From the NCBI GenBank assembly GCA_028571685.1, contig CM053152.1, forward strand, positions 19,104,001 to 19,168,000: a stretch of DNA of 64,000 nt, written 5' to 3'. The notes beneath the pieces were generated by a model. That model had not been told where the DNA came from. It did no database searches and was given only the letters and a program-made list of their open reading frames with translations. The translations under genes were made by a program, and so were the position numbers. This document shows positions 12,812 to 24,336 of the stretch, in pieces. Source of the DNA: Heterohyrax brucei. Lineage: Eukaryota; Chordata; Mammalia; Hyracoidea; Procaviidae. Positions within the stretch are counted from its first letter, which is position 1. Every line of letters begins with the position of its first letter.

Positions 12812-13412
12812 GAAGCATTAACTGGTCAACTCATCTGGAGCAAAAGCAAATGTAGAACATCAAAGACATAAGGAAAATACGGGCCCAAGAGATTTACATC
12901 AACATGACACTGGAAGAACTAGATCGTGCCCATCTACCACTAATGACTCTCCTTATAAAGAACTCAACAGAGTCCCTAGTGGAGAACAGAAGTGGAGTGC
13001 AGAACTCAAACTCTACTAAAAAGACTGGACTTGACGTTCTAACAGTGTCAAGGGTCCCTTGAAGACGTGGACCCCAGACTGTCTGTTATCCCATAACTGA
13101 AACCATTCCTGATGCCAGCTCTTCAAAGACTGGGCTGGACTGTAAGATATATAATGATATTGGTGAAGAATGTGCTTCTTGGCTTAAGTAGATACATGAC
13201 AATAAACAGGAAGGTCTTGTATGGAGGTGAAATAAAGATTGGGACAGGAGCTGGTTGAACAGGGAACAGAACTAGAGAATCGAAAGCAGCAGTGTGTTGT
13301 CACAGCATTAGGAGAGCAGCTAGAGTCACATAACAATGTGTAGGTTTTTACATGACAAACTGACTTGAATTGTACATTTCCACTTAAATTACTGTTACAA
13401 ACAAAAAAAAGC
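12812..13412 (+). mobile_element. L1-B: 3' UTR remainder beyond the nested L1-C
   Basis: This continues the L1-B 3' UTR after the second copy of the target-site duplication (12812-12825) and ends in an A-rich tail (about 13399-13412). It resembles the 3' UTR of L1-H (62300-62938), for example the AGATACATGACAATAAACAG-like stretch and the TTGAATTGTACATTTCCAC end. L1-B and L1-H therefore belong to the same, older 3' UTR type, different from L1-A, C, D, E and G. Confidence 0.8.
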
Positions 13413-13847
13413 AGCTTCATACCTTGGAGCATCCAAGAGTAAGAATGGACTCACATTTCAGGCAGATATTCATGAGCAGCAGGAAAGATATAACATTCAC
13501 ACATTTTCTACCTGCAGAGTAAACTGCAACTGGCTTCCCAGTATCAACAAACAGGATATGAAGAAAACTCAAGTTTCTTATATATTTTCATCCTATCCAG
13601 AGATAATCCTGCCCCAACCATCTCGTATAACTAGCTATTTATCATTTTATGGTATACACCAAAGTAATCAGGCATGTTGCAAGGAATTCTAATGGTATTC
13701 TTTACATAAGCTGAATTATTAGAAAATCAAAGCTGAAAAACAGGAAAATGAGTAGCAGACATTAAAAAGAAGGAATGCAAATGAATGATACAATGTTAAA
13801 TGATTTTCCAATTTATTACTAACTTAAGAAATGCAAATAACCATCCC

Positions 13848-13930
13848 TCCTAGAAACTCTATGGAGCAGTTCTACTCTATTCTAGAGTGCTACTGTGAGT
13901 CAAATTCAACTCTAGAACAACAGGGTTTTT
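13848..13930 (+). mobile_element. 5'-truncated AfroSINE
   Basis: Only the 3' half remains: CTAGAAACTCTATGGAGCAG, TTCTACTCTATTCTAGAG, GTGAGTCAAATTCAACTCTA, then a T-run. It matches the body and tail of the other AfroSINE copies here; the tRNA-like head is missing. Confidence 0.75.
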
Positions 13931-14472
13931 TTTGCCACCAACCCCGAGACAGACAGTGCACCTGTCACCAACTGTGACAGACAGTACATCTCAGTGCTCA
14001 GATTTTTCTGAACACATTCACACACTGCATAACTATTTACCTGTATGAACATAAATTGTAAATACTGAGACTTTCAAACCCTCCCCCACACCAGACTGTT
14101 GAGTAGCTTCACTTCTGGTATTAATGAATACTTATTCTCAAGTTTTTTCAATGATCAGATTACCAGAAAGCAACAACAATACACACAACAACTACTGGTA
14201 AGTATAAAGTAAAGGAGAGAGAAGGGAGAGGACAGGAAGCAGCAGGAGGTAAGACAGGAAGCAAGACAGAAACATAACCCATTTTTTGGTATGGCAAGGT
14301 AACCCCCATTACCACAAGCTACACGTTCTATCTTCGTGTCTACCGAGAACAGTGTTCTATCTTCAGGAAGGGCGATCTAAGATCAGATGACCTTAACAAT
14401 CTTCTCTGACTACAGCATTACATATAACATAGACATGTGAAAATCTTTATAGGGTCTGTGGCTGACTGCATT

Positions 14473-14527
14473 CACATATATATATACATATATATGCATA
14501 CACACATATATACATTATATATATATC
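14473..14527. repeat. (TA)n/(CA)n-type microsatellite
   Basis: Impure alternating purine-pyrimidine tract of ATATAT, ACATAT and CACACA units. Confidence 0.9.
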
Positions 14528-15344
14528 ACTATGTGCATGTGTGAGTACCTGTATTTATTGATTGGTGTACTCCAAAACCTCAAAATATCAATTCAGAAAT
14601 AAGAATGCTTGGAAATGAGTCAAGACAAAGATCCAGGAAAGAGTAAAAAACTTTAAGTCAACACTGTTGTTTAACTCATTTTGTAAAACTCGATGCACTG
14701 AAAAATAAAGATGTGTTGGTAATGCTACAAGAACATAACAGTAGCAAATGTTCCATCTGTCCCTCCAGGATCATCAACAGACTGCTTTGTAAGCTACCTG
14801 CAGGAAATTTACTGTGCTCATCACAATTCTAAAACAGAGGGATTTGCTTAAGTTGTCCTTATAGTAAATGTGTACTAATTAATGGCTGGCATCACTAGCA
14901 AACCTTACCTCTCTTTAAAAGGCAAGTTCAATTATTACCTTAATCATTCATTAACACCATAAATAATTGTGATAGCTCTACACCATTTAAGAACCTGAGA
15001 ATACACAGCAGAATAAGACAAACACAAACACCTTCCCATAATATACCCTGTTTCCTATCTCATCTTTGAAGGCGCCACTGTCAGTCTGACTCCAAAAAGA
15101 TCAATCTTAAAAGAGCGCAATGTTCAAGGCAAACATTCTTTCCTAATTAAGCTATTGTTTGGTTTTAAAAAAGAATTAAGGGGATATTGTTAATTTAAAG
15201 CTTTTGTTTTAAAGATTATCTTGGGATAATAGTTCAGTGCTTTATCTAGCCTCCAGGGCTCCAGAAAATCTCAAGCCCATGAGAACTTAAAATCTACATT
15301 TTCCCCCTTTTAATCAGGAATCTTTTAAGAGTCTTTTTTTTTAA

Positions 15345-15479
15345 AATTTCAGTAGTAGCAGCCAGGTCTTCTGGTCTCATGGCAAAGGAGGCAGTTATCT
15401 GTGGTTGCAGTCGGCCACACATGCATTTCCTCTTCGTATTCCTGACTCTTCCTTCTTCCTCTGTGGCTCCAGGGGAATA
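15345..15479 (-). mobile_element. Possible antisense L1 3' UTR fragment
   Basis: On the + strand, CAGGTCTTCTGGTCTCATGG and TCCTTCTTCCTCTGTGGCTC resemble the stretch around 50560-50690 in the antisense L1 3' UTR at 50130-51015. No poly(A) side is visible and the similarity is patchy. It ends where the solo LTR begins. Confidence 0.35.
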
Positions 15480-15484
15480 GATAC

Positions 15485-15949
15485 TGTCATGGATTAAACT
15501 GTGTTCCCCAAAAAATGTGTGTGACAGTTTGGCTACACCATAGTTTCTGGCATTTGTGTGGTGTCCCTTCATGGTGTAAATCCTGCATCTATGACATTAA
15601 TGAGTGAGGATGGGCAGCAGTTGTGTTGGTGGGGAAGAACCGAATACAAAAGATTGTTTTGTGTCTTGAGGAAGTCTCCTGAGATATAAAGGAAAGAAGC
15701 TTGGGAGAGACTTGGAGAGCACATAGTATTAAGAATGAAAGCAGTGCTGGGAACTGAGCATATCCTTGGTCCCTGTACCTAAGAAGCTCCCAGTCCAGGG
15801 GAACACTGATGACAAGGGCCCTCCTCCATAGCCAGCAGAGAAAGCCTTACCCTGGAGCTGATGCCCTGAATTTAGACTTTAAGCTTAGTGGACTGTGAAA
15901 AACAAAATTTCTCTTTTTAAAGCCAAAGCAGCACTAGCCAACTAAGATA
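15485..15949 (+). mobile_element. Solo LTR, MaLR-like (ERVL class)
   Basis: A 465-bp element that begins TGTCATGGATTAAACTGTGT and ends GCACTAGCCAACTAAGATA, the terminal forms of MaLR-type LTRs. It is flanked by a perfect 5-bp duplication GATAC (15480-15484 and 15950-15954), the length expected for ERVL-class integration. No internal retroviral sequence adjoins it, so it is a solo LTR left by LTR-LTR recombination. Two antisense relatives lie at 23064-23536 and 24691-25209. The family assignment is by remembered resemblance of the termini. Confidence 0.75.
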
Positions 15950-18128
15950 GATACCAACTACTGTGTCTCAGATGGCCACTTCCAAGACTTGGTTCTAATT
16001 TTGATGGAAAAGAAGGAATTCACTAGCAGATACGGGAGGAAAAGGGGACAGAAGTAAATTCTTAAAAGTGTCAACACCATAACCTGCAGTAGATTTGGTT
16101 GACAGCGTGAATGTGGGAGGCCAAGCAAGGTGCAGGAGTCTTTGCAAGAAGTTCAGCTTTACAGTAAATGGTGCTATATGCACACTGCATGTATGATGGT
16201 AATGCAGCAGATGGTTTGGAGTGCGAGGAGACTGAAAACAAAGAACCATGCAGAGCTGATCTCAAAGACCTAAGCTGGATGAGGGCGAATTCCAAGGCTG
16301 GGGTCGTAAGGATGCTGGAGAAAAGCATCAGGAAACGAGATCAGCAGAGGACTCATGGGAAGGGAGACAGTGAGGAACAGCTGTCTCACTGCAAATTTGT
16401 AAGTGGGATTTTAGCACAGGGTTAGGGAAGGGCAGACTACAGGCAGGGTGTTAGTGACAGTTTGCTGTTGTTCTTTCAGGAGGTGGGAGGTGATAAGACT
16501 TGTTTTAGACAACTTAAGTTCATCAAATAAACACAGTAAACCAACCAGCTCATCCATGATGTTGCTTAGCTCGTATGCACCTCTGTCTTACACTCATGGA
16601 ATATCTGCTGACATCATCTATCACCACAAGAGCCACCCTTACTACAAAAGAACTAACAGATGGCATGTTCTTATTCACCTTTCTGCTGCCAGCATACAGC
16701 ACAATCAGTGTCCCAGAACAGAAATTAACAGCATTTTCTGGGCACTCCTTATTTCCTGCATTCCATCAAAAGCTAGATGAGTTTTAAAGACCCATGTCTC
16801 CCACTTTGCCCTCATTCTTGTGCAGCGACTGTAGACAGGAGTTGAAGCCACCTAACAGTGCATGATGACATTGAGCCAACCCTACTGGATTACTATTTAA
16901 ATAAACCAAACAGCAAGATTATTAGAACTACACTATTAATATAAATTGAATCTCTTATAGTATGATAAGAACATCATCATCTATTCAGCTACAGTACTTT
17001 GCACTAAGGAAAAGAGTGAATGTTAGGTGAGTACTATGCCAACATCTTACCATGGCATTCTTTTGCCACCTTACTGTATAAGATACTTCTTATGAAACTC
17101 CTCAATCCTGTTTGATTACCAAGCTTTCAACAAGACTGAGCATGCAGAGGGCCCTGAAAATCTGCTAACATTTTTAACTGTTGATGAAATCATCTTTTTT
17201 CTGGGATTCAGAGAATATTAAAGGAAAAAAAAGAAACTCAACAAGACCTTAACATTTTAATTACGCCAAGACCAAGTAATCAGATACCTGTGTATCAAGA
17301 AACCCTCTGATTAGCAATCTTTGCTATGAAAAATCTCTAGCAAACTGCTCCATCAAGCTAAACTAAAATCAGCTCGGGTATGAAAATGTGTTAGTAACAA
17401 TCTTTTGTAGAATTTCATTTATTTTCCTTCATAGGAACACAGCCCAACATTCAGTAGTGATAAAATGGCACATATAGATAAAGCTATTTGCTATATGCTA
17501 ACAATCTTGGCAGTCTTCCCTTTGATAAACAACTCCAGGTGTTAGTCTCAGTAATTACGCCTGACATCATTCAGCTTTAGGAATAAAATACTGTGGCTAC
17601 AATTCCGTGCTCGTGTTTCTATAGATCACCGGCACATGTAAAGCCCGCACAATGTTGACAGCCCCATGTACAAGCTTGGCATACAAATGCACATCAACAA
17701 ATGTCCAGCAAGAGAATGGTCAATGTGAACTGGCCACCATGGAAACAATGATTCTTATAAAGTACATCTACATCTGTATATCCAGTGAAACACTTGCACA
17801 TTCCTGAGTACCATTTCAAAATATGCCAGAAAACTGACAAATCCAATTCAAGTAATTACCAGTGATACACATAAATAACAGAGGAAAATAAAGCTACCCC
17901 ACAGATGCCTGCTCTAAGAAAACTTCTTTTTAAACTTTGTTGAGACATTATCTTTAAGTGTGGATTTAGTTTCAGAATCATAGAAAAACAAGAGATTGCT
18001 TTCATTTTTAAAAATCTGTCACAAAATGACTTTTTATGATCTGATTAAGAAACAAGTCAAAATAGATCTGTAAAACTACACTAAGGCAATACCGTACAAA
18101 GGTTTGATTTAAAAGAACACCACCTCCC

Positions 18129-20785
18129 AATCTGCAGATGATATGATCTTATACAGAGAAAATGCTAAACAATCCACAAATAAACTACTCAAGCTAACAG
18201 AAGAGTTCAGCAAAGTATCAGGATACACGATAAATATAAATAAATCAGTAGAATTCCTTTAAACCAACAAAGAGATTATTAAAGAAGTAATCACCAAACC
18301 AATACCATTTACTATAGTCTCCAAGAAGATAAAATACCTAGGAATAAATCTAACTAGAGAAATAAGAGACCTATACAAAGAGAGATACAAGACGTTACTG
18401 CAAGAAACCAAGACAGACTCACATAAATGGATAAATCTACCCTGCGCGTGGATAGGAAGACTTAACATTGTGAAAATGTCGATTTTACCCAAAGTGATCT
18501 ACGTACATAATGCAGTCCTAATACAAATTCCAGTGACATTTTTCAATGAGATGAAGAAACAAATCACTAACTTTGGAAAGGGAAGAAATCCCAGATAAGC
18601 AAAGCACTACTGAAGAAGAACATACTAGGAGGCCGTTCACTACCTGATTTGAGAACCTATTACATGGCCACAGTAGTTAAAACAGCATGGTGCTGGTACA
18701 AAAAGAGACATACAGACCAATGGAACAGAGTTGAGATCAAAAAGATGCCACCATCCTCCTATGAACAGATGATGTTCAACAAAGGCCTTAAGATTATAAA
18801 CTGGGTAAAAACAGTCTCTAACAAACAGTGCTGGCCAAATTGGATGTCCACCTGCAAAAAAGTGAAAGACCCATATCTCACACATTAGACAAAAAAACAA
18901 TTCAAATTGGAAAAAAAGACCTAAGCAGGAGTAACAACAAAAGTTTTAACACACCACTTAGACCTCAAAATCTGACAAAACACAATCAACAGAAAATAGA
19001 TGAATGAGAACTGCTAAGAATGAAACACTTTTGCTCATCCAAAGACTTTATGAAAAGAATTAAAAGACCACCTACAAAGTGGGAAAATATATTTGGCAAC
19101 TACATGTCAAACCGACATCTGATCTCCATAATCTAAAAGGTGTTACAAAATATCAACAAGAAAATGACAAATAACCTAATTAAGCTTTGGGCATAGGAGA
19201 TGGACAGACACTTCACTAAAGAGAATATCCAGGCAGCTAAAAGACACACGTGGAAATGCTCACGATGATTAGCTATTAAAGAAATCGAAATCAAAACTAC
19301 AATTAGATACCATCTCACCCCAACAAGGTTGGCCATGATCCAAAAAACACAAAACAACAAATGCTGGAGAGGCTGTGGGGAGACTGTTTCTCTCCTACAC
19401 TGCTGGTGGGACTACAAAATCACACAACCTCTTTGGAAAGCAATCTGGTGCTTCTTTAAAAAGCTAGAAAAAGATATACTATTTGACCTAGTAATCCTAC
19501 TGCTTGGAGTATATCCTACAGAAGCAAGGACAGTCACACGATCAGATACATCCACATCAATGTTTATTGCAGCACAGTCCACAACAGCAAAAAGCTAGAA
19601 TCAACTCAGATGTCCAACAACAGAGGAATGAATAGGTAACCTATGGTATGTGTACTCACTGGAACACCATGCAATGATAAAGAACAACAATGACTTTAGG
19701 AAGCCTCTCATAACCTGGTTTCAATTGGAGAACATTATGTTGAGTGAAAGTAGTCAGTGACACAAGGACAAATATTGTATGAGACCCCTACCATAAGGAC
19801 TTAAAAACAGACTCATGTACAGAAGAAAAGACTCTTTGATGGCTGCAAGGGAGGTGAAGTAGGAAGGCAGGGAGAGGGTTGGTTATAGACTAGTTGATAG
19901 AAATTTAGTTGGATGAAATCAGTGACGGCACACATTAGAAAGAAGACCAATTTAACTGGACTTCAACATAACCTGAAAACTCTTCCAATCTTGACATTGC
20001 AAAGATAGAGTAGCAGGGGCCGGAGTCTGGGGACCATGGTCTCATGGGTCATCAAGGTCAATTAGCATAACTAGACCACTGCTAAGAGAGTCTTGTGTAC
20101 CCCATATAGGTGAGTGTTGTATGGGGTCCTCAAAGCTAGTAAGCTGCCATCTGAGGTACACCAAATGGTCCCAGCTCAGGTGGAACAGATGATCACCAAG
20201 GGCAACTACATAAGGGGAAAAGAGCCCAGAAGACAGAAAGACCCATGTGAACGGGTGACTACATCAACATGTGACCAGAGGAACCAGATGGTGCCTGGCC
20301 ACCAACAATGACAGCCATGATGGGGTTCACAGTGTTGAGTCCCAGTGGCAACACAAGAAAAAAAGGGGTGTACCCTAAGATCTCCACTGAAAAACCAGAG
20401 TTGACAGAAGAAAGCCTGGGAATTTCCCTGGGAGCATGGCCCCTAGACCTGATGCTGCCCTTGATCACAGATCATTAGTGAGTTCAACTCTTCAGATACG
20501 AATGCAATGGACTTGGGGACACACAGTGACCATATCATGTGTCCATTTTATGGTTCTATGCATATACGGGATGTCGTCCCACAGGACTCTTACTAGAGGG
20601 GAATGGAGAGGGTGGAAAGTCAGGGACAGGAGATTGTTAAGAGGATATGACATGTATAGAATGGAAAGGAGGAGTGTGCTATCACCGGGCAAGGATAGCA
20701 GAGGGAGCTGCAGACAGGCAGACATGCCAATTTGAACTGTATTGTAAACTTTTACTCACTCACAATTAAAAAAAAAGAAAAGAAA
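18129..20785 (+). mobile_element. L1-D: 5'-truncated LINE-1
   Basis: Starts abruptly at the RT catalytic box (18131) and runs through the rest of ORF2 and a full 3' UTR (19797-20785) with a poly(A) tail. Such 5' truncation is the usual product of incomplete reverse transcription. A target-site duplication is not clear (AAAAGAACACC on the left, AAAAGAAAATC on the right, weak). Confidence 0.9.
18131..19796 (+). pseudogene. L1-D ORF2 C-terminal half
   Basis: Begins inside the catalytic box (reads SADDM; the first Phe is lost to a T-to-C change or to the truncation). It continues through the post-RT region ([20 protein letters not shown] in one frame near 18310) and YMATVVKTAWCWYKKRHTDQ at 18661. 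The C-terminal zinc-knuckle-like region at 19329-19598 reads [20 protein letters not shown], followed by LLHCWWDYK, with its Cys and His residues in place. Stop TAA at 19794-19796. Multiple frameshifts; not functional. Confidence 0.87.
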
Positions 20786-21727
20786 ATCTCCTGAAAGAGC
20801 ATGTCTAATGTTAGAATAGATGCAACTTTGTTCGCTTTAAAATGTACCTACCTGGTGAGGAATAACAAACCTAATCTTTTGGGATATTTAAAAAACTGTG
20901 CTACAGTGTCAACTTGAACCATTAAAGTGGTTAAACTGATAAAAATGACTGCTAACAGAATAAAAGTATTCATACTGTTGCTAGTATCACCTGAAGCACT
21001 GAGAAAGGAGCTTTTAGGGAACTAATTTCACATTAAAGAGTCTGAGCAATATCTTTACCTATTTGTTAGTCCATCACGTGAGCAATGTTTAATATTCCTC
21101 TCAAAATCCATGTGCTTCACCCAAGATGTAAAGTGAAGATTTCACTTTGATGGGAGGTTGACCATAAACTTTAGGCTGTATTGCTTATAATGTCTCAGTA
21201 AGCAGCATGACACTAAACAGCAATATTCTTAACTTACTTTCTAGAAGCCAGTGGTCAGAGAAGCTCACTGAGGTAGACTAAATCTAAACAAGAAATACCA
21301 AGTAAACAAACAAAAAAGAAAAACCTGTATGTCAAAGGCAGCTAGGGCATGTTTAAAGCTCTAAAATTACATGACGATGCACAGAAAGATCAAGCAAACT
21401 GTTGGGAATTCAGTGAACAGCAAGTGTTGCTGAATAGGCTTAAGGTTTACAAAGTGTACACCCAGCAGTGCCTAGCATATCAATCTGGGAATTACATGGT
21501 CCAGAGAGAGGCACAGGGCATAAATGATGCTAGAGTTGTGTATTTGTAAGGGCTGAAGAGAAGCATAGTGCACAGTATGACCAAGTCAGCCAAGTGCTGT
21601 TGAATTGGATAAATCAGCCTAGCATTTAAAAATTGTATTCTACTCAAAGGACATGGGATTTCTTTTTCGTTTGTGTACTTCTTTCTTTACTAAGTGACTC
21701 TACAGACATGTTCTTTCTTGTTTTGGT
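20786..21727. other. Low-copy DNA, nothing recognised
   Basis: A-T rich sequence with no repeat family or exon that I can name. The open frame at 21349-21549 (66 codons, +) resembles nothing I know and has no flanking splice sites that I trust. Confidence 0.5.
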
Positions 21728-22020
21728 TGTTACATGCCACTGAGTCAGCCTACACCCAACTCTGTGCCACACTCATGATCCACTGTGGATCAGACCACTA
21801 TGATCTATAGAGTTTTCATTGTCTTATTCTTGAAGATAAATTGCCCTGCCTTTCTTCTTTGTCAGTGTTAGTCTGCAAGCTCGCTGGAACCTGTTCAGCA
21901 TTAGGCAGCATGCAAGGCTCCAATGACAGATGGGAAGTCACTGCTTATGAGCTTCCTTGGCGAGGGGTAGATGTTGGGTCTCCTGCATTAAGAGAAGATC
22001 TCTATCACTGATGCATCATT
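21728..22020 (-). mobile_element. tRNA-Gly-like SINE with AfroSINE-type tail
   Basis: Read on the - strand, the head (22020 towards 21950) aligns with tRNA-Gly(GCC): a TGCATCAGTGATAGAG-like D-arm, then CTTCTCTTAATGCAGGAGAC at the anticodon arm, and a decayed B box. The body corresponds to the + strand words AGAGTTTTCATTGTCTTATT, GCCCTGCCTTTCTTCTTTG and TTAGTCTGCAAGCTC. The tail ends in GTAACAACCAAAAC-like sequence. It is a different SINE type from the other AfroSINE copies here. It is a retroposon, not a working tRNA gene. Confidence 0.72.
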
Positions 22021-22049
22021 AATACCAACATGGTCTGACTTACCATTTA

Positions 22050-22290
22050 TAGGGGAAATTGGAGAGCAAAAGCCCCGAGTTGTGAACCTGGGTTCAAACC
22101 TCTCTCTGCCTCTTGTTAGTAGTAACATCATGTTAGCCAAGTCAATCAAAGGCTCCAAATCTCTGTTTCATCACTTGCAAAATAGGGACAACAATCATCC
22201 CTTTCTCTCGAGGCTATTCTCAGAATCAATGAGATGCCTAGGGAAAACTCGGCACAACACTAGGTCTCAGTAAGTTTTCATCAAAGGTTT
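22050..22290 (+). mobile_element. MIR SINE
   Basis: Follows the MIR core in order: GAACCTGGGTTCAAACCTCT, CTCTGCCTCTTGTTAG, CCAAATCTCTGTTTCATCAC, TTGCAAAATAGGGACAACAA, and AGAATCAATGAGATG. An ancient mammalian retroposon, heavily diverged. Confidence 0.8.
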
Positions 22291-22410
22291 GTTCTTTAAA
22301 AAAAAAAAAACCTAAATTTTCAAAAACTGTTTTTCCTGAAATTTTACCACAAGAACTATAAACATTTTATGAATACATTCACATGCTCATATATCCTATC
22401 CTTTCTCTTA

Positions 22411-22613
22411 TTGTTGTTACTTGCTGTCAAGTCAGTTCTAATTCTGGGCAACCCCACATGTGCAGAGTAGAAGTACTCTGTAGGATTTTGCTGGATATAA
22501 TTTTAACAAAAGCAGAGCCCCAGGCCTTTTCTTCTGCAGTACTGCTGGGTTCAAACAGGCAAACTTTTATGTTAGAAATGAACATGAACCATTTGTGCCA
22601 CCTATGAAACCTG
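22411..22613 (-). mobile_element. AfroSINE, long (~200-bp) variant, antisense
   Basis: The + strand shows the reversed tail (TTGTTGTTACTTGCTGTCAA, GTCAGTTCTAATTCTGGG), the body (CCCACATGTGCAGAGTAGAA, TAGGATTTTGCTGG, CCCCAGGCCTTTTCTTCTGC) and the reversed tRNA-like head (TTTGTGCCACC). It is the same variant as the + strand copy at 34052-34228. Confidence 0.75.
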
Positions 22614-22904
22614 TGGAATATATTTAACATACTATGTGGAAAGGAATTTCCTACGCTTGCTACTATTAACTCTCCACACCTGATTACGTTCTAAATAAAT
22701 TTTTTCCAAAGCATTCTTCCTTAGAAGGAAGAATCATCACTACACAACATTAACAAATTCTCATGTCACTTCATGAAACAGAAAATGATTTTAAGAAGCA
22801 TAAGGTACAAGAGAATTTATTAAGATTCTAATATGCCCCTATGTTCTGGTGCTGGTTAGAGCTCCAACATAAGGGAAACTGACAACACAATACAAATTCA
22901 AACC

Positions 22905-23063
22905 CACTGCCATCACAGTTGATTCCAACTCATAGTGACCCATTAAGACAGAGTAGAGCTCACCTACAGAGTTTCCAAGGCTATAAATCTGTAGGGAAGG
23001 AGACAGTCACATCTTTCTCCAGCAGAGCAGCAGGTGGGTTTCAATTGCTGACCTTACAGTTAC
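22905..23063 (-). mobile_element. AfroSINE, antisense, tail-side part split by an LTR
   Basis: Reversed tail CCACTGCCATCACAGTTGAT, then TTCCAACTCATAGTGACCC, then body AGAGTTTCCAAGGCTATAAA and GCAGGTGGGTTTCAATTGCT. The head of the same SINE resumes at 23537 after the inserted LTR. Confidence 0.8.
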
Positions 23064-23536
23064 TGTCTTGGTTATCTAGTACTGCTATAAAAGAAATACC
23101 ACAAGTGGATGTCTGTAAAAAAGATCAAATGATTTTCTCACAGTCCAGGAGGCTAGAAATCTGAATTCACAGTTACAGCTCTGCATGAAGGCTTTCTCTC
23201 TGTCAGCTCTGGGGGACGGTCCTGAGCTTCTCAGGTTCAGGGACCCTGAGTGCAAAGTATGCACTTCATTCCTGGTGTAGCTCTTTTGATGGTATGAAGT
23301 CCCCCAATCTCTCTGCTTATTTCTCTCTTTTGTATCTCTAAAAAGAACTTGCAGATCAAGTCCTGTCTTATTAACTGCCTTTAATATTGCCTCATTAATA
23401 TCATAGAGACACAATTTATAACAGATAACAGGAAAATCACATCAAAGGACAAAATTGTGGATAATCATACAATACTGTAATCATGCCCTAGCCAAACTGA
23501 TACACATTTATTGAGAACACAATTCAATCCATGACA
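23064..23536 (-). mobile_element. Solo LTR, MaLR-like, antisense, inside an AfroSINE
   Basis: On the + strand it begins TGTCTTGGTTATCTAGTACT and ends AATTCAATCCATGACA, the reverse complement of the LTR type at 15485. It lies between the two halves of one AfroSINE, so it is younger than that SINE. No 5-bp duplication survives (GTTAC on the left, GCAGT on the right). No internal viral genes. Confidence 0.72.
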
Positions 23537-23580
23537 GCAGTCCAACACTTAACCACTGCACCACCAGGGCTCCTTGCAAT
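23537..23580 (-). mobile_element. AfroSINE, antisense, head part
   Basis: The reversed tRNA-like head CACTTAACCACTGCACCACC then AGGGCTCC completes the SINE that begins at 22905. Confidence 0.78.
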
Positions 23581-23779
23581 ACATACAGAGGGGTCTATTA
23601 CAACCCTGAAGAAAACCCTACTCCCTAGAGAACAAGCTGCCATCCTTCTGTGATTATTACTTATATCACATTTGATCAATCATCGTCAGAGCAGAAACCA
23701 TTCACATCTAAAACAATTTTAGCAATTCAGTTTACTATCCCCAAGGCCTTCTGTGACAACTTTACTGTCTATTCAATAA

Positions 23780-24140
23780 ATGCCATGTATTTAAGGCTTT
23801 CTAAGATCTGATGCCACCAAATTTCTTTCTAAATCTCACTACAATTCAATCAACTACACTTTACATTTTTAAAAACACAGTTCCCATCACTTCTTTTGTT
23901 TTTCTCTCTGTACATATTAATACTGCTTCACCTTCCTTAAACCAAGCATCCCAATCCACACTCACATCTCTGTGTTTCAGGAACACCTGGTCCTTCAGAG
24001 TCCAGTGCAACTGATACTTCTCTGATCGTCCTAGATTTTCCTTAGGAATATTTATTCTCAGCTACTCCTCCTTTCATAAAGCACCTACTTCACACTTCAT
24101 TAAAGTTCTCTGTTGATATTATAAACTACTTCTATTTCAC
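23780..24140 (+). mobile_element. L2 fragment
   Basis: Diverged, but blocks follow the order of the L2 3' region: TTAAGGCTTTCTAAGATCTG, a pyrimidine-rich stretch with TTCAGGAACACCTGGTCCTT, then CAGAGTCCAGTGCAACTGAT and CATAAAGCACCTACTTCACA. Assignment is by eye. Confidence 0.5.
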
Positions 24141-24149
24141 ACTCCTAAG

Positions 24150-24300
24150 AACTATAGCTACTAACAAAAAGATTGGCAGTTCAAATTCACCAGACACTCC
24201 TTGGAAATTCTATGGGACAGTTCCACTCTGTCCCACAGTGCCAATATGTGCCAGAATCAACTTGATGACAATGGGTTTGGTTTTCTTTTCCTTCCTTTTT
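24150..24300 (+). mobile_element. AfroSINE
   Basis: Head partly decayed (GCTACTAACAAAAAGATTGG, CAGTTCAAATTCACC); body CTCCTTGGAAATTCTATGGG and CAGTTCCACTCTGTCCC; tail CAATGGGTTTGGTTTTC followed by a pyrimidine-rich end. Confidence 0.82.
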
Positions 24301-24336
24301 TTTCAGGAGTGGGGAGGGTTTAAGCTCTCTGATAGC

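Larger units (their letters stand above)
13413..18128. other. Low-copy DNA between L1-B and L1-D
   Basis: Apart from the SINE, microsatellite, L1-fragment and LTR entries listed separately, I recognise nothing here. The open frames at 15995-16249 (-), 16168-16425 (+) and 16448-16780 (+) are under 115 codons, overlap on opposite strands and resemble no protein I know. A 39-nt stretch at 14159-14197 has exon-like borders (see findings). Could be intron or intergenic. Confidence 0.5.

Noticed and set aside
14473..14527. AT/CA tract as a possible regulatory or origin element
   Set aside because: An ordinary microsatellite explains it.
16168..16787. Cluster of + strand frames (85, 110 and 70 codons) in low-copy DNA
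   Set aside because: No recognisable domain, no joined start context, and frames overlap others on the - strand. Nothing supports an exon.
21728..22020. tRNA-Gly-like sequence
   Set aside because: It is the head of a SINE: the B box is decayed, the cloverleaf is incomplete and a SINE body follows.
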